Assembly (NCBI GenBank): GCA_964612995.1
Contig: CAZTGE010000004.1
Coordinates: forward strand, 1 to 63,581
DNA: 63,581 bases
Reading direction: 5' to 3'
From: SLQH01 sp964612995
Lineage (GTDB): Bacteria > Planctomycetota > UBA11346
Shown: piece by piece, positions 42,507 to 50,842 of the stretch
Layout: every line of letters starts with the position of its first letter
Numbering within the stretch: the stretch's first letter is position 1
Notes under the pieces: model-generated
Seen by the model: the letters and a program-made list of their open reading frames with translations, nothing else
Database searches by the model: none
Told to the model about the DNA's origin: nothing
Translations under genes and position numbers: made by a program

Positions 42507-43880
42507 ATGGGCGACGATTCCGCTCCCCACACCGGACGCCCACAGCCAGACAACGCCATCGCCGCCGCCAGCGCCAGCGCCAGCGCCAGCGCCGACGAGA
42601 CCACCGAGCTCGATGACGCGCGCGACCTGCACCGCTCCACGGTACGCATCGACCCGACGGGCGATCCGATGCGCATCATCCCCGCATCGAGCGAACCACC
42701 GCCGATTGCCACCGCACATTCACGTTGGACCACGCCGCATGACGGCCGGCTCGATTCACCCAGCGCCTACGTCCTGCGCGAAGAGGTCGGCTGCGGGGCC
42801 TTCGGCCGGGTCTGCATCGCACGTCAGTTGCCGCTCAAGCGCGACGTGGCGATCAAACAGCTCCAGGACCCGACATCGCAACGGCAACGCCAGTTCCTCC
42901 ACGAAGCCCAGATCACCGCGCGCCTGCAACACCCGAACATCATCCCGATCCACGATGGCGGACCGGACCACATGGTGATGAAACTCATCAGCGGCCGTGA
43001 CCTCGCCGAACTGATCGCCGCCCACCCCGATGACATCCTGCGCCACGTCGAGATCCTGATCCAGATCTGCAATGCCGTGATCTTCGCCCACGCCCGCAAC
43101 GTGATCCACCGCGACATCAAGGCCGACAACATCATGGTCGGAGCCTTCGGCGAGGTCCTGCTGGTGGACTGGGGGCTGGCGGTGGAGCTGCGTGGTCAAG
43201 GCCTGCCTGCGCGTTCACGCAGCTGCGAGACCGAGACCATGGTCTGCTGTGGCACCCCGGCATGCCTCGCCCCCGAGGTCGCCGCCGGCAACCGCGCGGC
43301 AGTCGGCAAACCGACCGATGTCTACCTCCTCGCCGCCGTGCTCTATCAGATCCTGACCGGCGAGATGCCCTTCGACCATGGCGGCTCGGTGCAGAAATGC
43401 CTCGCCCTCGCGCTCGAAAACCGTTACCGCCGGGTCAGCCACCGCAATCCCCGCGCCCCGCGTCGACTGATCTCGATCCAACGCCGGGTGATGGAAGCAC
43501 CACCGTCACGCCGGCCGAGCGCGCTCGCGTTCCAACGCTCCCTACGCGAATGGCTGCTCATCTCCGAGAACGAACGCTCCGGCGAGCACTGGTTGGCCGA
43601 GGCCCGCCGCCACGTCGAGCTCGCGCGCCAGGCCCATGCCCGGCGGCAACCCGCACCGTACGAGGAGTACATCCTCGGGCTCGAATGCTTCGACCGCGTG
43701 CTCCACCTCCTGCCCGACGCCCGGGAAGCCATGATCGAACGCCAGGCGGCCGTGGCCGACTTCATCGCCCTGGCGCGCGAACACGAGGACTCCCTGCTCT
43801 GCCGGCTGCTCGACGCCGGACTCCGACCGCCGCGCGTCGACAAGGATGCCTCCGGCCCCTTCCCCCGTGCATCCAGCTAG
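42507..43880 (+). CDS. Serine/threonine protein kinase (PknB-type, soluble)
   Basis: The 457-aa protein holds a complete Hanks-type kinase domain (about 88-365): glycine loop GCGAFG (95-100), Lys117 in VAIK, HRDIKADN (201-208), DWG (221-223) in place of the usual DFG, APE (255-257) and Asp271. The DWG variant is common in planctomycete kinases. The first 85 residues are disordered and include an Ala-Ser run. After the kinase domain there is a helical part of about 90 residues (EHWLAEARRHVELARQAH...EEYILGLECFDRVL). No membrane segment is seen. AGGAG lies seven bases before the ATG. The targets are unknown. Confidence 0.9.
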   Translation: MGDDSAPHTGRPQPDNAIAAASASASASADETTELDDARDLHRSTVRIDPTGDPMRIIPASSEPPPIATAHSRWTTPHDGRLDSPSAYVLREEVGCGAFGRVCIARQLPLKRDVAIKQLQDPTSQRQRQFLHEAQITARLQHPNIIPIHDGGPDHMVMKLISGRDLAELIAAHPDDILRHVEILIQICNAVIFAHARNVIHRDIKADNIMVGAFGEVLLVDWGLAVELRGQGLPARSRSCETETMVCCGTPACLAPEVAAGNRAAVGKPTDVYLLAAVLYQILTGEMPFDHGGSVQKCLALALENRYRRVSHRNPRAPRRLISIQRRVMEAPPSRRPSALAFQRSLREWLLISENERSGEHWLAEARRHVELARQAHARRQPAPYEEYILGLECFDRVLHLLPDAREAMIERQAAVADFIALAREHEDSLLCRLLDAGLRPPRVDKDASGPFPRASS

Positions 43881-44046
43881 TCCCGACCGGCCCGCTCAGA
43901 GCAGATGGCGCGCCAACAGGTCATGGCCGCGCGCACACGCCGAGCACCAACCCGTCTCTCATCGGCCTGCGCCTGGCCACCGACCGGCCCCGGTTGCGGG
44001 CGCTGAGGTCCCGCCTACAACCGGGCCTCTGCCCCAGGAGGCCCTG

Positions 44047-47000
44047 ATGACCGATACGGCTGCAAGCGTGTTCGACAAGGTTCCCACCGCGGTGTCCTTC
44101 CCCGCGATCGAGGAGCGGATCCTGGCCTTCTGGGAGGGCATCGACGCCTTCCACGAATCCAACCGCCGACGCCAGGCCGCCGGCGCGCCTGATTTCGTGT
44201 TCTACGACGGCCCGCCCTTCGCCACCGGCACCCCGCACTACGGCCACCTGCTCGCCGGCACCCTCAAAGACATCGTGCCGCGGTACTGGTCGATGCGCGG
44301 CTACCACGTCCCGCGGCGTTTCGGCTGGGACTGCCACGGGCTGCCGATCGAGGCCCTGGCCCAGAAGGCGCTCGATCTGCACGGCACCGCGGCGATCAAC
44401 GCCACCGGGGTCGACGTGTTCAACGAGCAGTGCCGCTCGATGGTGTTCTCCTACGTCGACGAATGGCGCGCCACCGTCACCCGCATGGGGCGGTGGGTCG
44501 ATTTCGACGACGACTACAAGACCATGGACCTCGACTTCATGGAATCGGTATGGTGGGTCTTCCGCCAGCTGTGGGATCAGGGGCGGGTCTACCGCGCGCA
44601 CCGGGTGATGCCCTACTCGCCCAAGCTCGCGACCCCACTGGCCAGGAACGAGGTCCGCGACGACAACTACCAACAGGTCGACGACCCGGCGATCACCTGC
44701 CGCTTCCGCATGCGCACCACCCCCGGGCTCGACGCACAGGAACCGGTCTACCTCCTGGCCTGGACCACCACCCCCTGGACCCTGCCCTCGAACCTCGCGC
44801 TCTGCGTCGGAGCTGAGATCGACTACGTCGCGGTACGCGATGGCGATGCGGTCTACGTTCTCGCCGAAGCCCGGATCGCAAACCACTACAAGAAGCCCGG
44901 CGACGAACTCGAGGTGCTCGCGCGCTTCACCGGCGCAGACATGGTCGGCTGGACCTACGAGCCGCTGTTCGACTACTTCGCCGATCGCGATGCCTTCCGC
45001 GTCGTCGCCGACGACTACGTCACCACCAGCGAGGGCACCGGCATCGTCCATCAGGCTCCGGCCTACGGCGAAGACGACTACCGCATCTGCATGCGCGAAG
45101 GCCTGCCGTTGGTCGACCCGCTCGATGCCGAGTGCCGCTTCACCGCTCCGGTCGAGGACTACGCGGGCCTGTTCTGCAAGGATGCCGACAAGGCGCTGAT
45201 CCGCCGGCTCAAGGACGAGGGCAAGCTGGTGCATCAGGCCAGCTACCGTCACCCCTACCCCTTCTGTGACCGCACCGACTTCCCGCTGATCTATCGCGCG
45301 ATCGACGCCTGGTACGTGCGGGTCGAGGACCTGCGCGACCGCCTGGTCGCCAACAATGCCTCGGTCCGCTGGGTCCCCGACTTCGTCGGCGGCAAACGCT
45401 TCTCCAACTGGCTCGCCGGAGCCAACGACTGGAACGTCAGCCGCAACCGCTTCTGGGGCTCGTGCATCCCGATCTGGATCAACGAGCAGGATCCGGAGGA
45501 CATGATCTGCATCGGTTCGCGCGCGGAGCTCGAGGATCTCAGCGGACAGTCCATCGCCGACCTGCACAAGCACACCCTCGACCCGATCGTGATCGAGCGC
45601 GACGGCAAGCGCTACCGCCGCACGCCAGAGGTGCTCGACTGCTGGTTCGAGTCAGGATCGATGCCCTACGCCCAGGTCCACTACCCCTTCGAGCGCGCGG
45701 GCGAGGAGGACTCGTTCTTCCCCGCTCACTTCATCGCCGAAGGCCTCGATCAGACCCGCGGCTGGTTCTACACCCTGCTGGTGCTCGGCACCGCCCTCTT
45801 CGACCGCTCGCCCTTCCACAACGTGATCGTCAACGGCATCGTCCTCGCCGAGGATGGCACCAAGATGTCGAAGTCGAAGATGAACTACCCGGACCCGAAT
45901 CTGCTGCTCGATCAGATCGGCGCCGACGCCCTGCGCACCTACCTGATCGACTCGCCATTGGTCCGGGCGGAGCCGCTCGCCTTCAGCGAGAAGGGGCTGC
46001 GCGAGATCGTCCGCCGGGTGATCCTGCCCTACTGGAACGCGCTGTCCTTCTTCACCACCTACGCCGTGGTCGATGGTTACGACCCGCGCAATGAACAGGC
46101 ACGGCCGGTGTGCGAGCGTGGACGCCTCGATCGCTGGATCCTCTCCACCCTCCAGTCCCTGATCCGCGACGTGAACCACGAGATGGAGGCCTACCGCCTC
46201 TACAACGTGGTCCCGCGCGTGCTCGCCTTCATAGACGACCTGACCAACTGGTACATCCGCAATTCCCGCCGCCGGTTCTGGAAGAGCGAGGACGACCGCG
46301 ACAAGGCCGACGCCTACGCCACGCTCTACACGGTGCTGGTCAACTTCGCCAAGGTCCTGGCGCCGATGATGCCCTTCCTGACCGAGGAGGTCTACCAGCG
46401 CCTGGTCCGCCCGGTCGACCCGGGAGTTCCGGAGAGCGTCCACTGGTGCGACTATCCGGTGGTCGACGAGCGCCTGATCGACGGCGAACTCGAAGCGAGC
46501 ATGGCCGTAGCGCGCACCGTCGTCGGTCTCGGCCGGCGGGTGCGCGAGGAGCATCGCATCCGCGTACGCCAGCCCCTCGCCGGGCTGACCGTGGTCCACC
46601 GCGAAGCCGACGTCAGACGCGAGGCCGAAGCCGCGGCCGCGATCATCAGCGAGGAACTCAACGTCAAGGCGGTCGATACGCAGGCGGATGAGAGCGCGGT
46701 CTGCGAGATCGTGGTCAAACCGGACTTCCGCTCGCTGCGCCAGCGCTGCCCGCACAAGATCAAGGACCTCCAGAGCGTGATCCGCAATTGGGGTTTCGCG
46801 GAGGTCGCGCGGCTCGAAGCCGGCGAATCGATCGAGGTCGACGAGGTGCTCATCGGACTCGACGACGTCCTGCTCGAACGCAAGCCCAAGCCGGGCGCGG
46901 CCATCGCCACTGACGGCAATATCACCGTGGTCCTCGACACAGAGCTGGATCGGCAACTCGAGGCCGAAGGTATCGCGCGCGAGTTCGTCAGCGCGGTCCA

Positions 47001-47217
47001 GAACGCGCGCAAGGAAGCCGGCCTCGAGGTGACCGACCGCATCGCGCTCACCTGGCGCAGCCCTGACCAGACGGTCACGGACGCGATCGACGCCCACGCC
47101 GCGATGATCGCCGCCGAGGTGCTCGCCGCGGAGCTCACCAACGGCGAGCCGCAGCCACCGCTGAACGATATCCGGCTCGGCGAGCGGCCGGTCGGTTTCG
47201 CGATCACGCGCGTCTGA
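44047..47217 (+). CDS. ileS: Isoleucyl-tRNA synthetase, eukaryote-like type 2 (IleS2)
   Basis: The 1056-aa enzyme charges tRNA-Ile. Visible class I motifs are GPPFATGTPHYGHLL (the HIGH box, about 55-69) and KMSKS (about 606-610). The opening DGPPFATG and RFGWDCHGLPIE, the AWTTTPWTLPSNLAL editing-domain segment and the C-terminal arrangement match the IleS2 group, which eukaryotes share and which in bacteria goes with low sensitivity to mupirocin. The C-terminal zinc-binding Cys motif of type 1 is not evident. AGGAGG lies just before the ATG at 44047. No T-box leader was found in the 166 bases upstream. Confidence 0.95.
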   Translation: MTDTAASVFDKVPTAVSFPAIEERILAFWEGIDAFHESNRRRQAAGAPDFVFYDGPPFATGTPHYGHLLAGTLKDIVPRYWSMRGYHVPRRFGWDCHGLPIEALAQKALDLHGTAAINATGVDVFNEQCRSMVFSYVDEWRATVTRMGRWVDFDDDYKTMDLDFMESVWWVFRQLWDQGRVYRAHRVMPYSPKLATPLARNEVRDDNYQQVDDPAITCRFRMRTTPGLDAQEPVYLLAWTTTPWTLPSNLALCVGAEIDYVAVRDGDAVYVLAEARIANHYKKPGDELEVLARFTGADMVGWTYEPLFDYFADRDAFRVVADDYVTTSEGTGIVHQAPAYGEDDYRICMREGLPLVDPLDAECRFTAPVEDYAGLFCKDADKALIRRLKDEGKLVHQASYRHPYPFCDRTDFPLIYRAIDAWYVRVEDLRDRLVANNASVRWVPDFVGGKRFSNWLAGANDWNVSRNRFWGSCIPIWINEQDPEDMICIGSRAELEDLSGQSIADLHKHTLDPIVIERDGKRYRRTPEVLDCWFESGSMPYAQVHYPFERAGEEDSFFPAHFIAEGLDQTRGWFYTLLVLGTALFDRSPFHNVIVNGIVLAEDGTKMSKSKMNYPDPNLLLDQIGADALRTYLIDSPLVRAEPLAFSEKGLREIVRRVILPYWNALSFFTTYAVVDGYDPRNEQARPVCERGRLDRWILSTLQSLIRDVNHEMEAYRLYNVVPRVLAFIDDLTNWYIRNSRRRFWKSEDDRDKADAYATLYTVLVNFAKVLAPMMPFLTEEVYQRLVRPVDPGVPESVHWCDYPVVDERLIDGELEASMAVARTVVGLGRRVREEHRIRVRQPLAGLTVVHREADVRREAEAAAAIISEELNVKAVDTQADESAVCEIVVKPDFRSLRQRCPHKIKDLQSVIRNWGFAEVARLEAGESIEVDEVLIGLDDVLLERKPKPGAAIATDGNITVVLDTELDRQLEAEGIAREFVSAVQNARKEAGLEVTDRIALTWRSPDQTVTDAIDAHAAMIAAEVLAAELTNGEPQPPLNDIRLGERPVGFAITRV

Positions 47218-47241
47218 GCGGCGGGGTGCCAGCCCCACCGC
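47218..47241. terminator. Terminator hairpin between ileS and the porin gene
   Basis: GCGGCGGGG and CCCCACCGC pair over nine positions with one C-A mismatch around a TGCCAG loop. The hairpin begins right after the ileS stop and lies in the 36-base gap between convergent genes, so it can serve both strands. Confidence 0.6.
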
Positions 47242-47253
47242 CCGCCGGCTGGC

Positions 47254-48435
47254 TCAGAAGCTCACCTCCCCGCGGAGGATGAAGGCCGCCACGCCGTCGG
47301 CGTCGGGATCGCCGGCGGGGTCGAGGACGTACTGCAGATCGGGCGTCACGGCCAGGCCGTTGCCGAGATCCCACCGCCAGTAGACCTCGACGTGGTGCTC
47401 GGGATCGCGGTCGCCGACGGCATCGGTGTAGTCGTCCGAGGGCAGCGTGAGGGCGTAGCCGAGTCCGAGCACCTCACCCTGCGCCGCGGCGACTGCGGTA
47501 TCGATGCTGGCGCCGAAGCTCAGCGCGTGAGCGATCTGACTGACCGACGGGTCGGCGAGACCGTAGCGTAGCCACAGCCCGATGTCGTCGCGCACCTCCT
47601 GGTCGATGCCGAGCCCGACACCGAAGGCGGGATCGTTCTCCCCGGGTTCGCCGAATACCGGCCGATCCACCCCGCTGTACCAGGCGTGGATGCCGTAGGT
47701 CCCAGGCCGTCCGCCCGGTTCGGCCTGCCAGACGCATTCGACCATCACGAAGGCGTCGTCGACCACGTTCTCGTTGTCGCCCTCACCATCGACCACCTGG
47801 ACCCCGAAGGTGATCGGCGCTTCCTGGAGACGGAACCAGCCCGCGACACCGAAACCGTAGTCCGGGTAGGGAATGGCGTGGTTGAGGACGAAGGCGGTCG
47901 ACGCGAACTGGCCGACCCCGTCACCAGCATAGGGGCTGGCATCGAGGGTGACCGTGGAATCGATCCGGCCCACCCGCACCCGCGCGCGATCGTCGAGCAG
48001 CCGGTGTTCGTACCAGGCTTCGCCCAGGCGCACCCGATCGTCGTCGTCGGCCTCATCGAAGAAGCCGGTCCAAGTGGGGACCTCCTCATCGATTCCGCCG
48101 CCGGTGCCCGATTCAAGAAACAGGAAGACCTCTCCGCGCTCGCCGACCGGAGCGGCGAGTTCGATATAGGCCTTGGCCAGCGCATCGGTGACATCCCCTT
48201 CGGGACTGGAGTCGTCAGCCCCGGCGGTGGCCTGGATCGCACCGAGCGCGACCACCGCGAGTTCCATCTCCTCATACCAGGCGGGACCCGACCCGGTCGA
48301 CTCGCGCGCCGTGGCGACGTGCTCCACGGCCAGCCCGAGCGCCGGGGCGCTGCAGGCGCAGGCGATCGCGGTGATCCGCAGCCACGACGATGGAGCCGGT
48401 CGCATCACGGTAGCGGTGATTTCATGGAGCGTCAT
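47254..48435 (-). CDS. Carbohydrate-selective porin (OprB-like)
   Basis: This 393-aa protein is a probable outer-membrane beta-barrel for sugar uptake. An N-terminal signal-like stretch (WLRITAIACACSAPALGLA) is followed by a segment with VFLFLESGTGGGIDEEVPTWTGFFDEAD, RVRVGRID, ALLRYG-type strand ends and a terminal Phe (RGEVSF). The order resembles OprB porins: conserved residues near the start, then a series of amphipathic strands ending in a DPEHHVEVYWRWDLGNGLAVTPDLQYV segment. The ATG at 48435 is six bases after AGGAGG and overlaps the hydrolase gene by 14 bases; a Met ten codons later would also keep the signal peptide. Confidence 0.75.
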   Translation of the reverse strand: MTLHEITATVMRPAPSSWLRITAIACACSAPALGLAVEHVATARESTGSGPAWYEEMELAVVALGAIQATAGADDSSPEGDVTDALAKAYIELAAPVGERGEVFLFLESGTGGGIDEEVPTWTGFFDEADDDDRVRLGEAWYEHRLLDDRARVRVGRIDSTVTLDASPYAGDGVGQFASTAFVLNHAIPYPDYGFGVAGWFRLQEAPITFGVQVVDGEGDNENVVDDAFVMVECVWQAEPGGRPGTYGIHAWYSGVDRPVFGEPGENDPAFGVGLGIDQEVRDDIGLWLRYGLADPSVSQIAHALSFGASIDTAVAAAQGEVLGLGYALTLPSDDYTDAVGDRDPEHHVEVYWRWDLGNGLAVTPDLQYVLDPAGDPDADGVAAFILRGEVSF

Positions 48436-50410
48436 CGTGATCCTCCTGTGCTGTGGCCGGCCCTTCGAGCAGGAGGCTCGCGCACACCAGCAGGTGGCGC
48501 CCGTCTCCGCTGAACACCAGCCGGTTGCTTCCCGCACGCAGAACGTCACGGGGTATGGTGATATCGTGCACCGGCAGATCCGGATCCACCCGGATCGACT
48601 CCGCCGCATCATTGAACGTCACGGCGGCCGCTCCGCCCTCGAGCACCACACGCAAGGTCGCTTGCTGGGCTGCATCGACAGCGCCCGGCGGCAGGTCCAC
48701 GGTGGTGACAAGCGTGTCTGGCGCCTGGCCACCCCACCGCAGCAGACCCCCCTGCTGGAGGAAGTACTGCCGGCGCTGGACCGCCGGAGCGCTCGGCGGC
48801 GCGCCGGCGATATGGAAGACCACGGCCTGCCGCGACGGGAGCTCCGCCGCGAACGCGCCATCCGCGACCGCCACCTCCTCGTTGGCGATCCGCAGATCTG
48901 CACCGTCCGCGGTCCGCGTCAGCCAGTGCCGGCTCACCGCGCGCGCGCCGGCGGCCCTGAGCTTTAGCTGCATCGGCTCGGCACGCTGATTGTAGAGCGC
49001 CAGCACGGTGCGCGTCGGCTCAGGTCGGGCGGCGAGGGCGAAACAGCCCTGATCGTCGACCGCGACCCGGACCAGGCGCCCGCGCAACGGACGCAGCAGC
49101 CGCAGGGCCCAGGCAGCGCCACAGCGCGCAAAGGCATCACCGGCGAAGTTGTGTATCGTGCGCGATCCGACCTTGGCCGGCATGCGGGCCGCGAGACCGA
49201 TGATGTCCGCGAGGTTGTACTGGGCCTCGGCCATCGCCCGTTCGCCGACCGAAGCACCCACAGCGTTGCTGCTGCGGCCGTAAACCGCGGGATCGAGCTT
49301 GCCCTGGCATTCGGTATTCCAGTTGCGCAGCCAGCGTCCGGTGATGGCCCTGCCTTCGGCGGTACCGAGCTCGTACCAGGCCTGGACCGTGGTCGGGTGG
49401 ACCCCGTAGTGATGCTCGGTCAACCCGTCGATCAGCGCGGGGCAGGCGCGCAACAGCGGACGGTACAGCTCGATCCAGGCCGACCAGCCGCCGGCACTGT
49501 AGTTGAAATCCCAACCGCCGAGGATGGTCACCTCGGAATTGGCCGCGCGCAGGGCCCGGGCCCAGGGCGTGAACATCATCAGATAGAAATCGCGGTTCTG
49601 CCGCCCCGACCAGAACGAGACCATGGTCGGGTCCTCGGGATACCAATGGCGTTCCACCGTCCAGGTCCGCTGCGTACCCGGGTCGCGCCAGTACCGGGTC
49701 TCCGCAGCCGTGAAGGATTCGCCCAAGCCGACCCCGGGCGGGATGGGAACGCTCCAGCCGATGATCCGCTTCCGGTGGGTCTCCCCGTCCTTGGACCGCT
49801 TCTCCTCGTAGCGTACCGGCCAACGATCGCGCCAGCGGAAATACCGCAGCGGCTCGTCCCAGCCCTTGATCGTCACCGGCCCTCCGGCGACGGCAGTGCT
49901 GAGATCGTACCATCTGCGACGGATGGTGCTGCCACGCCCGCCGGCGGTGCGTTCGGCCCAGTTGAGATAGGGCTCGTTCCACCATTGCACCACGCCCCGC
50001 TGGCCCGTCGCGGGAGTCAGGCGATCGCGCCAGAGCTCACCGTACTCCCGGCCCATGCGCGCACAGGCCTCGGCGTAGTCGGGGTTGCGCAGCGGCAGCG
50101 GCTCATAGTAGCGATCACCCTGGCAATCGATGAACAGATCGAGCCCGGCGTAGATGGGATCGAGTTCGCCGTCTTTCCCGATCAGCCTGGAGCCCCCGCC
50201 CGGCACGAAGTTGATCGTGCGATAGGTGGTGATCCCCAGCTCTGCGACCAGCTCGGGATCGAGGCCGACGGCATGGACGCCGAACAGCCCCAGCGGGACC
50301 CGCTCCTGCCCGTTGACGTTCAGCGGCGCGGCGTCGACCCGCACCCGTACCGGACGATCTGCAGCCGCGAGACTGGCGACCAGGCACACAGACAGACACA
50401 ACACACGCAT
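48422..50410 (-). CDS. Secreted glycoside hydrolase-like protein (clan GH-A-like)
   Basis: The 662-aa protein begins with a signal peptide (cut near SLAAAD). Its body resembles a (beta/alpha)8 hydrolase of clan GH-A: WWNEPYLNW (Glu146 in NEP as the likely acid/base), then GWDFNY, TEHHYG and NWNTECQG (Glu367 as a candidate nucleophile). Beta-rich C-terminal domains follow, with a late TLRVVLEGGAAAVTFNDAAESIRVDPDLPVHDI segment. I cannot assign a numbered GH family. It is translated with the OprB-like porin, which fits polysaccharide degradation followed by uptake of products. GGAG lies seven bases before the ATG, and an operator-like palindrome sits in its promoter. Confidence 0.65.
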   Translation of the reverse strand: MRVLCLSVCLVASLAAADRPVRVRVDAAPLNVNGQERVPLGLFGVHAVGLDPELVAELGITTYRTINFVPGGGSRLIGKDGELDPIYAGLDLFIDCQGDRYYEPLPLRNPDYAEACARMGREYGELWRDRLTPATGQRGVVQWWNEPYLNWAERTAGGRGSTIRRRWYDLSTAVAGGPVTIKGWDEPLRYFRWRDRWPVRYEEKRSKDGETHRKRIIGWSVPIPPGVGLGESFTAAETRYWRDPGTQRTWTVERHWYPEDPTMVSFWSGRQNRDFYLMMFTPWARALRAANSEVTILGGWDFNYSAGGWSAWIELYRPLLRACPALIDGLTEHHYGVHPTTVQAWYELGTAEGRAITGRWLRNWNTECQGKLDPAVYGRSSNAVGASVGERAMAEAQYNLADIIGLAARMPAKVGSRTIHNFAGDAFARCGAAWALRLLRPLRGRLVRVAVDDQGCFALAARPEPTRTVLALYNQRAEPMQLKLRAAGARAVSRHWLTRTADGADLRIANEEVAVADGAFAAELPSRQAVVFHIAGAPPSAPAVQRRQYFLQQGGLLRWGGQAPDTLVTTVDLPPGAVDAAQQATLRVVLEGGAAAVTFNDAAESIRVDPDLPVHDITIPRDVLRAGSNRLVFSGDGRHLLVCASLLLEGPATAQEDHDDAP

Positions 50411-50468
50411 AGCTTTGCTCCATCGGGATCACGCCGGCAGAGGTACCGTTCCTGCGCGAACACGAAAG

Positions 50469-50495
50469 AAGTTAGCTGTGCCTAACTTTTGTCAA
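50469..50495 (-). promoter_or_regulatory. Promoter with embedded palindromic operator for the hydrolase-porin operon
   Basis: On the minus strand a perfect -35 box TTGACA (50490-50495) is followed 15 bases later by TAACTT (50469-50474) as a poor -10 candidate. Filling this space is a perfect palindrome, AAGTTAG-N6-CTAACTT (50469-50488). A repressor bound there would block RNA polymerase. The ATG at 50410 lies about 58 bases downstream. The palindrome is not a known consensus that I can name; it only loosely resembles DtxR/MntR half-sites. No regulator gene lies nearby. Confidence 0.55.
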
Positions 50496-50614
50496 GCCCA
50501 GACACGGTCCCGCGCGGTGCCCCGCGACTACGCAAACCTGGACCGCGGATCGTGCGCAGCCGTGCACCCATGACGACGCCCTCGAAAATCGGAAGCTGCC
50601 CCTCAGCAGGGCGA

Positions 50615-50653
50615 GGGGGTAGGCGCCGAAGGCGCGAGAGGGCAGCGCCTCCT
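50615..50653 (-). repeat. Dispersed GC-rich hairpin repeat, inverted copy 3
   Basis: Read on the minus strand, these 39 bases match positions 1-39 of the window at 36 places. The second hairpin (CGCGCC-TTC-GGCGC) is preserved apart from one closing base. The copy lies in the 432-base gap between the hydrolase and pilus operons. Confidence 0.75.
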
Positions 50654-50741
50654 TCCCGGGAACTTCTCGCGCCATCACGCCTGTTCGATCACCGAAGAGG
50701 TCTCTCACGGAGGCGCGGAGACACGGAGATGGATGAGAATG

Positions 50742-50812
50742 TGTAACCACTCAGGCCCATCGGGCATGAGTGGTTACAACGCCCTTTTCGGGGCCCCATC
50801 GTACGCGATGGG
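50742..50812. other. Two hairpins downstream of the pilus operon
   Basis: The first, TGTAACCACTC (50742-50752) with GAGTGGTTACA (50768-50778), is a perfect 11-base stem whose loop contains a second small hairpin GCCC-ATC-GGGC. The second, CCCATCG-TACG-CGATGGG (50795-50812), is a 7-base stem. Both lie after the stop of the PilP-like gene, so they may end that transcript, or form a processing or attenuation structure before the hydrolase operon. The rest of the gap 50411-50842 holds the promoter at 50469-50495 and repeat copy 3. Confidence 0.5.
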
Positions 50813-50842
50813 ATCTGGCGCCACCATCGGGCACACCGCGCG

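Noticed and set aside
43881..44046. T-box leader for ileS
   Set aside because: No AGGGTGG-type T-box sequence or specifier stem-loop was seen in the 166 bases before the ATG.
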